A stretch of DNA of 12,491 bases, taken from assembly GCA_002440805.1 (NCBI GenBank), contig DJVD01000190.1, positions 15,423-27,913 on the forward strand, in the 5' to 3' direction. The stretch is from Chloroflexi bacterium UBA6265 (GTDB lineage: Bacteria > Chloroflexota > Chloroflexia > Thermomicrobiales > UBA6265). Made by a program: the position numbers and the translations under genes. The notes beneath the pieces were generated by a model. That model was not told the origin of the DNA and searched no databases. It worked only from the letters and a program-made list of their open reading frames with translations. This document shows positions 5,942-12,491 of this stretch, piece by piece (within the stretch, counting starts at the first letter, position 1; each line of letters begins with the position of its first letter).

Positions 5942-7261
5942 TCAGCCACGATCCGGCGATGCCTCCATGGGGCGTCGCCGATTGTTTGCCCATAGCGCAA
6001 ATGCCATCAGCAAGAGCACCACGCCAGTAAGCACAAATGTCGCCCGGATACCGAACGAGGTCGCCAGTGCCGCCCCGGCGAGCGGGCCCGCAAAGCCGCC
6101 AACGCTGCCGGCGGTGTTCATAAAGCCAAACACCACGCCCCGGCGGGCATCATCGGTATGGCTGGCAATGAGTGCGTTCGCGGCGGGGATAAGGCCACCG
6201 GCAAAGAGCCCAAAGATCGCCTGCAGCCCAATCAGGTGCCACGGATGCTGCGCCGCCGCCATCGGCAAATACACCACCCCCGCACCGATGGAGCACCACA
6301 ACAGGATCCGGAAGTGGCCGCGCTTGTCGCCCAACTTGCCGAGGTAGATCGACGAAATCGCGCTGGTGACCCCGAGGATACCGAGCGTCAGGCCCGAAAG
6401 GGTGTTCACGGCTGCCGTCGTGTGGCTGATCATCTGGACGAAAATCGGGGTAATCGGCTGCACTGCCGATGACGCGAAGCGGATCAGCAGCATGCTCATC
6501 GTCAGCGCCAGCAGCGTTGGCCCCAGCACAAACTTCCAGGTGGATTCGCCGCCATTCTTCGCTTTCTCGGCGGCCGTGGGCCGGACGAACGTCTCTTCCA
6601 CCACCACCAGCGTGATCACGCCGGCGGCAAACGCCATCGATCCCGAGATGACAAAGGTTGTGCGATAGCCCAGCCAGTCGGCGAGCACGCCCCCGAGCAA
6701 CGGTCCCAGTGCCGAGCCGGAGAAAACCGCCGTCTGCACCATACCCAACCCGTAGCCCAACCGATCGCGCGGCATGGAGACGGCGATCAGCGCCGTGGCG
6801 GCCGCGACCGTGCCGGTCATCGCGCCCTCGACCAGGCGCAGGCTGAGCAAATGCCACGGACTGGTCGCCAGCGCCGAGAGACTGATGGTAGCGAACGCCG
6901 CGAACTGGGCCCGCACCAGCATCGGCTTGCGACCGTACTTGTCGGCAATCGCTCCCCAAATCGGGCTGGTAAAGGCCATCATGCCGGCACCGAGGCTGAG
7001 CATCAGGCCGGTCCAGGCGGCCTGTCCCTCCGCGGTTTTTACCCCGAGTTCCGAAAAGTACATCGGCAAAAACGGCGCCCGCATGCTGAATCCCATAATC
7101 ACCAGCAACTGCGCCGCCCACACGCCATACAACGTGCGACGCCAGTTCGGCCCGCCGCCCCTGGCCGGAGGAACCAGCCGTGGCAGGAAAAAGCGTATCC
7201 GCCCTTTCGGGCGGACAGCAGGCGAAGCTGGCGGATTGGAGGGTGGATCGCTGCGTGTCAT
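5942..7261 (-). CDS. MFS transporter, MdtG-like multidrug exporter family
   Basis: The product is 439 residues with about twelve hydrophobic segments, typical of a major facilitator proton-driven antiporter of the inner membrane. Seen motifs: the loop 2-3 signature GAIADKYGRKPML (residues 103-115), a repeat of it in the second half (YLGKLGDKRGHF), an antiporter-like GPLLGGVLADWLGYR segment, and a charged central loop (EKAKNGGES). The pattern FLPMYFSELGV...TGLMLSLGAGMMAFTSPIWG resembles MdtG-type drug exporters. The N-terminus carries about 40 Pro/Arg-rich residues before helix 1, longer than usual, but no better internal start exists; the ATG has only a weak ribosome binding site. It lies 43 bases downstream of the CynX-type gene on the same strand, probably cotranscribed. 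Substrate is unknown; drug or siderophore export are both plausible. Confidence 0.88.
   Translation of the reverse strand: MTRSDPPSNPPASPAVRPKGRIRFFLPRLVPPARGGGPNWRRTLYGVWAAQLLVIMGFSMRAPFLPMYFSELGVKTAEGQAAWTGLMLSLGAGMMAFTSPIWGAIADKYGRKPMLVRAQFAAFATISLSALATSPWHLLSLRLVEGAMTGTVAAATALIAVSMPRDRLGYGLGMVQTAVFSGSALGPLLGGVLADWLGYRTTFVISGSMAFAAGVITLVVVEETFVRPTAAEKAKNGGESTWKFVLGPTLLALTMSMLLIRFASSAVQPITPIFVQMISHTTAAVNTLSGLTLGILGVTSAISSIYLGKLGDKRGHFRILLWCSIGAGVVYLPMAAAQHPWHLIGLQAIFGLFAGGLIPAANALIASHTDDARRGVVFGFMNTAGSVGGFAGPLAGAALATSFGIRATFVLTGVVLLLMAFALWANNRRRPMEASPDRG
5954..5987 (+). terminator. Terminator of the FMN reductase gene, lying inside the convergent gene's 3' end
   Basis: Bases 5954-5963 pair with 5971-5980 (10 bp including one U-G wobble in the rightward RNA, 7-base loop), followed by ATTGTTT. 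The wobble pairs only in rightward RNA; the leftward transcript would have an A-C mismatch, so the site favours the reductase transcript. The stem overlaps the last codons of the leftward MFS gene. Confidence 0.5.
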
Positions 7262-7304
7262 GCTTGGCAGCGTAGCGCAGGCCGGAAGATTCGTCGAGGG
7301 ATTG

Positions 7305-8510
7305 TTAAACGGCGGCGGGATCGCTCACCAGCCGCGTGCGTCCGCCGCCAAGTCCAACCACGGTGAGCACCACAACGCTGGCGAGAATCAGCGCGAACGG
7401 CAGCTGCCAGTTCCCTGCCACGTCGTGTGCCAGGCCGATGCCAATTGGACCCACGGCAGCAATTGAATAGCCAACCGCCTGCGCCATCATCGAGAGATCG
7501 GCAGCGTGATGCGAATCGGGTGTACGCAGGCCGATGAACGAGAGGGCAATGCTCAATGTCATTCCACTGCCAAACCCGAATACCAACACCCACACCAGGG
7601 TGGCGGTGAGCGGCATCCACACGAATCCTGCCAGGCCAACCGCGCAGAACACGGAACTCACCCACACCAGCCAACGTTGGTCGGCGCGCCTGTACACCAG
7701 CAACGGGGCGATGAACGATCCGGCCACGCCGGACAATGGCGCCAGGCTGAGCATGAAGCCGGCGCGTTGCTCGGTCATGCCCTCGGAAATGAGGTAAGTT
7801 GGCAACCACCCTGTGGTGGCAAAAAACACGAACGATTGCATTCCCATGTAGCCAGTGACAAACCACGCCACCGGATTGCGCCAAAGGTTGGTATGGGGCA
7901 CACCCGAGGCTGCCAGGTGGCGGCCACTGCGGGAGCTGACCTGCCAGGGGATGAGAACGACCACGCCAAGCAGCACGATCACGACCGGCCAACGCATGGC
8001 ACCGCGCCAATCGAGATCGAGCGCCTTCATGATCGGGATGGTCGCGCCGGCGCCGATCGCACCACTGGCGGAAATCGCCGCCGAATAGAGTGCGGTCATC
8101 GGGCCGACCCGGTTCGGGGCCTCGCGCTTGATGAATCCAGGCAAGATGACATTGCTGACAGCGATACCCGCACCCACGAGAACGGTGCCGCCAAACAGCA
8201 TCCACACCGGCGGCAGCGTGCGCAGGAGCAACCCGGTCAGCAACACCCCGAACATCGCCAGCAGGATCGCATCCATCCCCCACCTGCGGGTGAGGTGCGG
8301 TGCAACAAGGGCGATGGTGCCAAAGCACAGCACGGGAATGGTGCTGAGCCACCCCGCCTGGGCAGCGGAAAGACCGAGATCGTGGGTGATCGTATCCAGC
8401 AACGGCGAGACCGACAGAATCGGGATACGCAAACAGATGCCCAGGATAACGATCGTGACCATCAGGAAGAGTGGGCGTTGCAGCAGCGAGGATTCGCGCG
8501 GGGATGTCAT
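7305..8510 (-). CDS. MFS transporter of the CynX/NimT family
   Basis: The product is 401 residues with about twelve hydrophobic segments. The first helix region ICLRIPILSVSPLL and the following ITHDLGLSAAQAGWLSTIPVLCFG match the CynX/NimT (cyanate transport-type) family, which moves small anions or nitroimidazoles. A conserved-looking GPMTALYSAAISASGAIGAG segment lies in the first half. The Asn that often precedes the helix 1 Arg is Cys-Leu here. The ATG at 8510-8508 lacks a clear Shine-Dalgarno sequence, so the start could be revised. It sits between the siderophore-interacting protein gene (141 bases upstream) and the MdtG-like gene (43 bases downstream), all leftward. Family is well supported; the substrate is not, since no cyanase gene is present. 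Confidence 0.88.
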   Translation of the reverse strand: MTSPRESSLLQRPLFLMVTIVILGICLRIPILSVSPLLDTITHDLGLSAAQAGWLSTIPVLCFGTIALVAPHLTRRWGMDAILLAMFGVLLTGLLLRTLPPVWMLFGGTVLVGAGIAVSNVILPGFIKREAPNRVGPMTALYSAAISASGAIGAGATIPIMKALDLDWRGAMRWPVVIVLLGVVVLIPWQVSSRSGRHLAASGVPHTNLWRNPVAWFVTGYMGMQSFVFFATTGWLPTYLISEGMTEQRAGFMLSLAPLSGVAGSFIAPLLVYRRADQRWLVWVSSVFCAVGLAGFVWMPLTATLVWVLVFGFGSGMTLSIALSFIGLRTPDSHHAADLSMMAQAVGYSIAAVGPIGIGLAHDVAGNWQLPFALILASVVVLTVVGLGGGRTRLVSDPAAV

Positions 8511-8651
8511 GACCGGAATCCGGATGGAGGTGAAAGGGCATCGTCCAATCGCGACACGTTGTTCATCCTACGTGGTGGCGAATGTTCCGTCGAATTGGCG
8601 CGCAAGCACACTGCCTCCGGGGTGTGTGGTGAGGCGCATTGGCATGCCCGG
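8511..8651. other. Gap between the siderophore-interacting protein gene and the CynX-type gene
   Basis: This 141-base gap contains no gene. It holds an 11-base near-palindrome (CCGGAATCCGG, 8514-8524) just before the start of the CynX-type gene and a weak 5-bp stem near its right side. Neither a strong terminator nor a convincing promoter is seen, so read-through from the upstream gene is possible. Confidence 0.4.
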
Positions 8652-9398
8652 CTAGTCCTCGATGGGCGCGTGGTGATCGAAATTGCTTTCACCGTGCTTC
8701 CAGTGGCCACTCATGCCGAGGTTTTCGCGTGGCAAGTCGCGCTCGAACAGCACGTGGCGACGGACATCACGCATGGCGCTGGCCTCGCCACCGGCCCAGC
8801 AGAACACATCGCCTTCCGGCCAGTTGGCGGTCGCCAGCGCGGAGACGAGGGCCACGCCCGGTACCCGTCCAATCCTGTGCGCCCAGACAATATCGGCATT
8901 GGTCGATGTCGGCAGGGCGATCTCATCCCCGGCTTTATCCACCTCGATCACGGCGAGCACATTCATCTCTTGCGGCAAAGATTCCAGCGCCCGCCCGATC
9001 GCTGGCAGCATGGTTTCATCGCCAACAAGCACGAACGCATCGAACACCGGATGCACAATCTTTGATCCACGCGGACCCAACACCGTCGCGGTCGATCCCA
9101 CATCGGCCTCGCGCGCCCAGGTGGTGATCGGCCCGTTACCGTGGAGGGCGAAATCGATGGTCAACTCGCCATCGCCGAACGCGCGGGGTGTGTAATCGCG
9201 ACGAATCGACTCGCCGTTTATATCGATCTGGAACTTGACGTGGTCTACCGGGGACGCCGACTGGAAATCGCGGAGGTCTTCGCCGGCGAACACGATCCGC
9301 CTGTACCGCGGTGTCAGGTCCTCTATCGATTTCACAGTGACCGCGCGAGGCTTTAGTTCGTACATCACGCGCTCGAATGGGGAAGTATTTTCTGTCAT
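8652..9398 (-). CDS. Siderophore-interacting FAD-binding protein (ferric-chelate reductase-like)
   Basis: The product is 248 residues, normal for the ViuB/SIP family of cytoplasmic flavoproteins that reduce Fe(III)-siderophores with NAD(P)H to release iron. Seen: the FAD-binding RRDYTPR (residues 66-72); IDFALHGNGPITTWA (81-95), followed by the GPRGS loop (108-112); GDETMLPAIGRALE (126-139), the start of the nucleotide-binding domain; WAGGEASAMRDVRRH (201-215); and the C-terminal GHWKHGE (231-237). All are characteristic of the family. The ATG is supported by AGGTGAT upstream on its strand (bases 9403-9409). It heads a leftward group with two MFS transporters. Iron-chelate reduction is the likely job, but no siderophore synthesis or TonB/ABC uptake gene is seen here, so the chelator would come from elsewhere. 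Confidence 0.93.
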   Translation of the reverse strand: MTENTSPFERVMYELKPRAVTVKSIEDLTPRYRRIVFAGEDLRDFQSASPVDHVKFQIDINGESIRRDYTPRAFGDGELTIDFALHGNGPITTWAREADVGSTATVLGPRGSKIVHPVFDAFVLVGDETMLPAIGRALESLPQEMNVLAVIEVDKAGDEIALPTSTNADIVWAHRIGRVPGVALVSALATANWPEGDVFCWAGGEASAMRDVRRHVLFERDLPRENLGMSGHWKHGESNFDHHAPIED

Positions 9399-9532
9399 TG
9401 ATGATCACCTGATTCGCACCCGACTGGATAAACCGGGATGCTACACGTCTGTTGGCCACAGGGAAGAGATCGCATCGTCATATCGACCCACTACAATAGG
9501 AAGAAGAATAGTTCCATCGAAAGGTCTGCACC
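9399..9532. other. Divergent intergenic region
   Basis: A 134-base gap separates the leftward siderophore-interacting protein gene from the rightward secreted-protein gene and must hold both promoters. Seen: the ribosome binding site of the leftward gene (9403-9409), a TGATCA palindrome (9402-9407) overlapping it, and the TACAAT at 9492-9497. On the leftward strand TAGCAT at about 9438-9443 could be a -10. No iron-regulator (Fur-like) box was recognised. Confidence 0.4.
9492..9497 (+). promoter_or_regulatory. Possible -10 element (TACAAT) before the secreted-protein operon
   Basis: TACAAT lies 35 bases before the ATG at 9533, in the 134-base gap between divergent genes. No good -35 is found 16-18 bases upstream, so it is only a candidate, possibly needing an activator. 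Confidence 0.35.
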
Positions 9533-10378
9533 ATGATTCGCCTGCTTATGCTCATCGCCATGCTGATCCTGCCGGCCACACCCCAGGCGACGGCGGAGGA
9601 AACCCGGCGTGATTTCTCTGATATGCCGGTGATGGTGGTGTATTGCGATACCGATCCCGGCCGGATCAATCCCGGTGGCGGCAAGGATCCCTCGCCCGAA
9701 TCACTGATCGCCAGCGGCGAATGCACCCCTGCCGAAGGCGTGGCGCTCACCTTTGTGCTGGCCGACGATGAGTGGGACTTCGAAAAGGACAAGCCTGCCG
9801 ACGAGATCGATTGGGATGTGAAGGATGACGCCTGGTTCGAACGTTGCGATATCGCCGCCGATGGCACCTGCGCGCTCAATAGCCCGGTTGGCCTGGATGT
9901 GATTATCGGTGTAGTGCTGCACGAAAACACCGTTAAGCCCGGCTACGTCCCGGCCTTTTTCCCTGCTACCACACACAATTTCTCCGAGTTCGCCGGCTAC
10001 GGCCTGGCGCTGATCCCCGAAGAGGGGTACACCGGCACCGCCACCGAGGTGGGTGACCACCAAACCCTGGCCCTGAAAATCACCCATAACGATGAGCCGG
10101 GCAAGGTCCTCACCGAATGGGAGTTCAACGACAAGGAACACGATATCTACCTGGCCACGAATAGCGATGGCTGGGTGAGCAATGTCATCGCCGCAGACGA
10201 CCGCGTCGACATCAATTTGGTGAACGTGAGCGACGATGCCGAGGTGACCATCGGCTGCTCGGGTGTCGACGATCCGGCAATCGCGATTGAATTTGAGGTG
10301 GATGAGGACAACGACCTCGTGCTCCAGGTGCCCGATACCGAGAGCGATATCCGCTGCGACCTGATCATCGCCGATTAG
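9533..10378 (+). CDS. Secreted acidic protein with a degenerate SpaA-like half
   Basis: I recognise no named family. The 281-residue product starts with a signal peptide (residues 1-21, hydrophobic LLMLIAMLILP, likely cut after ATA). The mature part is strongly acidic with six Cys (38, 64, 105, 113, 242, 275). Residues of about 33-140 recall a SpaA/Cna-B domain: Cys-flanked entry (CTPAEGVALTFVLAD), then DGTC, G-L-D, and LHENTVKPGYVP, which mirrors the Glu-x-x-x-Pro-Gly-Tyr turn of the giant protein's repeats. The first-strand Lys and terminal Asn of an isopeptide bond are not evident. The second half (about 160-281) is beta-rich-looking with no known motif. There is no sorting signal or membrane anchor at the end, so it is probably released or bound to another envelope protein. 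AAGG (9521-9524) lies 8 bases before the ATG. The gene is followed 21 bases later by a membrane protein gene, probably one transcript. Confidence 0.8.
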   Translation: MIRLLMLIAMLILPATPQATAEETRRDFSDMPVMVVYCDTDPGRINPGGGKDPSPESLIASGECTPAEGVALTFVLADDEWDFEKDKPADEIDWDVKDDAWFERCDIAADGTCALNSPVGLDVIIGVVLHENTVKPGYVPAFFPATTHNFSEFAGYGLALIPEEGYTGTATEVGDHQTLALKITHNDEPGKVLTEWEFNDKEHDIYLATNSDGWVSNVIAADDRVDINLVNVSDDAEVTIGCSGVDDPAIAIEFEVDEDNDLVLQVPDTESDIRCDLIIAD

Positions 10379-10399
10379 CGTTCCCGGGGAGGTGAAACG

Positions 10400-10798
10400 G
10401 TGATCGAGAAAATCACACCGAACGCCGCGCTGCTCCTCGATGCCGCCGGTTGCTTTACCGGGGCGTGCCTTTTCCTGATATCACTCACTGCCTGGGGATG
10501 GACCGACCTGCCGGAAAGCTGGCGATTGCCGCTGATTGCGGCGCTGTTCGGTTTCAGCGTGTGGCTGGTGGTGGTTGCCCGCTATCCCTACCGACCGTTG
10601 GTGGCGTTGACAGTGCTTGGCAACCTGGCCTGGATCGCCGGTGGGGCGGTTGCCCTGTTCGTGACTGGCACCATCCTCGGCAGCATCATGATCGCGCTGG
10701 TGATGCTCTCCGATGCGCTGATGGCCTGGCTGCAATCCCGCGGGCTCAGTCCCGAATTCCAACCCCATCATCACGAGACCACGTTTCATTCGCTCTAG
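10400..10798 (+). CDS. Small integral membrane protein, four predicted helices
   Basis: The product is 132 residues with hydrophobic stretches at about 8-30, 43-61, 66-87 and 90-111, a short Arg/Tyr-rich loop (ARYPYRP), and a polar His-rich tail (QPHHHETTFHSL). The start is GTG at 10400, strongly supported by GGGGAGGTGA (10385-10394) five bases before it. It resembles uncharacterised four-helix membrane proteins of high-GC bacteria (NLAWIAGG segment), but no function can be assigned. It follows the secreted-protein gene by 21 bases, so the two are likely cotranscribed. Its stop codon shares the CTAG at 10795-10798 with the convergent gene. Confidence 0.8.
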   Translation: MIEKITPNAALLLDAAGCFTGACLFLISLTAWGWTDLPESWRLPLIAALFGFSVWLVVVARYPYRPLVALTVLGNLAWIAGGAVALFVTGTILGSIMIALVMLSDALMAWLQSRGLSPEFQPHHHETTFHSL

Positions 10799-11277
10799 GA
10801 CGCAGGCTCCTGCACCTGGATGGTGCGCACCTTCACCCGTGGTGGCGGTGGACCATACAGCGTGGCACTGATCGCGCCGAGGCGAGTGGTTGCGGCCCGC
10901 AGTTGCAAGGTGGCATACACACCGCCGGCTATCGCCGCGAGGCCCAACGGTAATACCACCCAGAGAAGGACGAACCGAATATCATCCATTCGCCAGGCAA
11001 GCAGCAGCGCGTAGAGGATTGCGGCCAGCGTCATCGCGCCGTGCAACCACACCATGCGAACCGGTCGTCCGCTCACCAGCACCTCAAACTGGGTCTGCTC
11101 TGCCTGGCGCTGCGCCAGCGGCACGCCATTGGCACCCGCTTGCCGTTGCTCGCGCTCCCAATTGAGGTGGAGCGCCATCACGGCGGCGCGCCATGATTCG
11201 ACCTGCGTGGTCACTGCAACGACCAGCGCCACCGGGAACAGCATCACGATGCCGATAAAGAGTCTGGAGATATCCAC
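10795..11277 (-). CDS. Hypothetical membrane protein, three predicted helices
   Basis: I recognise no family. The 160-residue product has hydrophobic segments at about 5-23, 73-94 and 101-125. A polar, Gln/Arg-rich region (36-66, NWEREQRQAGANG...AQRQAEQTQF) lies between the first two helices and may be helical. A Pro-rich turn (GPPPPRVKVR) precedes the end. The start is GTG at 11277-11275, supported by AAAGGTGAG eight bases upstream on its strand. It lies 54 bases downstream of the S41 peptidase gene, so the two may form one leftward unit. Its stop overlaps that of the rightward gene at 10798. Confidence 0.72.
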   Translation of the reverse strand: MDISRLFIGIVMLFPVALVVAVTTQVESWRAAVMALHLNWEREQRQAGANGVPLAQRQAEQTQFEVLVSGRPVRMVWLHGAMTLAAILYALLLAWRMDDIRFVLLWVVLPLGLAAIAGGVYATLQLRAATTRLGAISATLYGPPPPRVKVRTIQVQEPAS

Positions 11278-11331
11278 CGTGCGCGCTCACCTTTCGATTG
11301 GGCCGTTCCCTACCTGAATAATAGCAGTGGC

Positions 11332-12491
11332 CTACCCGAGCACGGAGTGATGCTTCCAATCATCGGAGAAGGGATCTACCGGGATATCCACCGGGATCCC
11401 CTGTCCTTCGATGCAATGGCCAGCGCGATCAAATGTGAGCGCGGTGCTGACGGTGACGTTCCAGCCCTCGATCAGCGGTAGCGTGCGCGGTCGGCCACTG
11501 CCGCCGCCACTGGGCGCACCCATCACGGTGACATGTGGCAACCCCTGGAGTCCGTGGAGGCAATCCTCGCTGGCCGAGAACGTGAGCGCATCGGTGAGGG
11601 CGATCAGCCCACCGGGCCAGCAACCTTGTTCACCCGGCTCGTCCCACAGCTCCACCGGATCAGCGAGGGTGCCATCGCCGCGCGTGAATTGGATGGTGCC
11701 CAGCAACGTGCGCTCGCGCAGGAAACGTCGCCGCATGCGCTTGGCCATCAGCAGGTTGCCGCCGGTGTTCCCACGCAGATCCAGCACCATCCGGCGGCGA
11801 TGCGCGTTGGCAGCGATGATCTCATCAAACCGGTCCTCGATACCGACGCCGTCGATCCATTTATCCAACCGCACATAGATGATGTCGTGAGCAACAACAT
11901 GGGATTCGATGAGTTCATCGAGCGCAAACGGTCGGGCGGTCTCGGTCCATTGGCGCTTCAGGCCTGCCGGACTTCGAGCGGTGAACTCCCGCTGTTTGAT
12001 TCCAGTCAGCGCAATCGCGCGTCGACCAGCGATCAGGTCTTTGGCATGTGGGGGCGATCCGGCGCGATCATGCCATCCCTGACGGTCATCGATTTCGATC
12101 TGCCAGCCACTGTCTACGCCCGCTCGCGCAGCGTCCGACCAGGCGGGCACGCGTCGCAGCGTGGCACCCGTTTCGATAAGCTCCACGGCATACGGCGGGT
12201 TGTACACCGGCAGCGTGCGGCGCACCGCGGTGTGGCCATCCTGCAATTTCGCCACCAGCCGTTCGAGATCATCGACCGACATCTCCGCTGCGGGCGGGAA
12301 CCCGGCCCGGATCTCATCCCAATCGAGGCCACGAACCGCAAATCCGGGAAATCCGCGTTCGAGTTCACCCTCGATACGCCGGATCGCGGTTGGCAGGTCA
12401 TCGGTGGTGCCGTCGCTCAGTTCATCAACGCCCAGCGTCACGAGCGAATGCAGTAGCTGCAGCGTAGCCGCGAGTCCGTCCGCATCGCGGA
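11332..12491 (-). CDS. S41-family peptidase-like protein (5' partial)
   Basis: The frame is open to the right window edge. The GTG at 12441-12439 is a possible start, but codons upstream (LAATLQLLHSL) look coding, so the start is probably outside the window. Numbered from that GTG (369 residues): DGHT (68-71), a PDZ-like region (about 84-160), VLDLRGNTGGN (219-229), the nucleophile block LTFSASE (Ser 289), and the C-terminal EGQGIPVDIPV (345-355). These are hallmarks of C-terminal processing/tricorn-core-type serine peptidases. The Lys seen in classical CtpA/Prc enzymes after the nucleophile (in a GKG-type motif) is replaced by SGGGSGRPR, so a His-Ser dyad using His 70 of DGHT, as in S41 members such as the nisin resistance protein, is more likely. 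Whether it is exported cannot be judged because the N-terminus is missing. The following three-helix membrane protein gene may be its partner. Confidence 0.88.
   Translation of the reverse strand, partial: RDADGLAATLQLLHSLVTLGVDELSDGTTDDLPTAIRRIEGELERGFPGFAVRGLDWDEIRAGFPPAAEMSVDDLERLVAKLQDGHTAVRRTLPVYNPPYAVELIETGATLRRVPAWSDAARAGVDSGWQIEIDDRQGWHDRAGSPPHAKDLIAGRRAIALTGIKQREFTARSPAGLKRQWTETARPFALDELIESHVVAHDIIYVRLDKWIDGVGIEDRFDEIIAANAHRRRMVLDLRGNTGGNLLMAKRMRRRFLRERTLLGTIQFTRGDGTLADPVELWDEPGEQGCWPGGLIALTDALTFSASEDCLHGLQGLPHVTVMGAPSGGGSGRPRTLPLIEGWNVTVSTALTFDRAGHCIEGQGIPVDIPVDPFSDDWKHHSVLG

Noticed and set aside
7258..8541. 427-codon frame overlapping the CynX-type gene in another minus frame
   Set aside because: The product is Arg/His/Pro-rich without membrane segments, while the frame at 7305-8510 gives a clean twelve-helix MFS protein.
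7506..9065. 519-codon plus-strand frame across two minus-strand genes
   Set aside because: It spans a clear intergenic gap and is antisense to well-supported transporter and flavoprotein genes; the product is compositionally biased (His/Arg/Gln).

Overview
The window is GC-rich (about 60% by eye, with strong G/C third-position bias) and bacterial. A very large cell-surface protein ends in a class F-type sortase domain behind a Tat-like hydrophobic segment and a Thr-Pro-rich linker. This points to a monoderm, high-GC lineage; the style of the TP-rich linkers fits Chloroflexota (Thermomicrobia-like) or, less well, Actinomycetota. That placement is inference from protein style, not from a marker gene.

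Layout. (1) 1-4347 (+) is the 3' part of a giant surface-protein gene, open at the left window edge. It encodes nine SpaA/Cna-B-like domains rich in cysteine, a Pro-rich stalk, a YPNTG sorting motif with hydrophobic segment and Arg tail, and then, in the same frame with no stop, a Tat-like membrane segment, a TP-rich linker and a complete sortase domain with His, Cys and Arg. A substrate and a sortase in one polypeptide is the most remarkable feature of the window. (2) 4348-5356 is mostly non-coding: two strong hairpins just after the stop, an AT-richer stretch with small inverted repeats, a doubtful 76-residue ORF, a C8 run and a small operator-like palindrome. (3) 5357-9398 is a redox/transport block: an NAD(P)H-dependent FMN reductase-family protein (+), convergent with a leftward group made of a siderophore-interacting (ferric-chelate reductase-like) flavoprotein, a CynX/NimT-type MFS transporter and an MdtG-like MFS exporter. 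(4) 9533-10798 (+) is a two-gene unit of a secreted acidic protein with a degenerate SpaA-like half and a four-helix membrane protein. (5) 10795-12491 (-) is an S41-type peptidase (5' end outside the window) followed by a three-helix membrane protein whose stop codon overlaps that of the convergent gene.

How the parts may work together. The first gene probably makes a wall- or surface-displayed, cross-linked stalk together with the enzyme that could cleave it. The middle block looks like flavin-dependent reduction coupled with small-molecule efflux or uptake, possibly iron-chelate handling. The secreted protein at 9533 echoes the domain architecture of the giant protein, which suggests that SpaA-like folds with extra cysteines are a recurrent extracellular building block in this organism. 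No RNA genes, CRISPR arrays, insertion sequences or attachment sites were seen.
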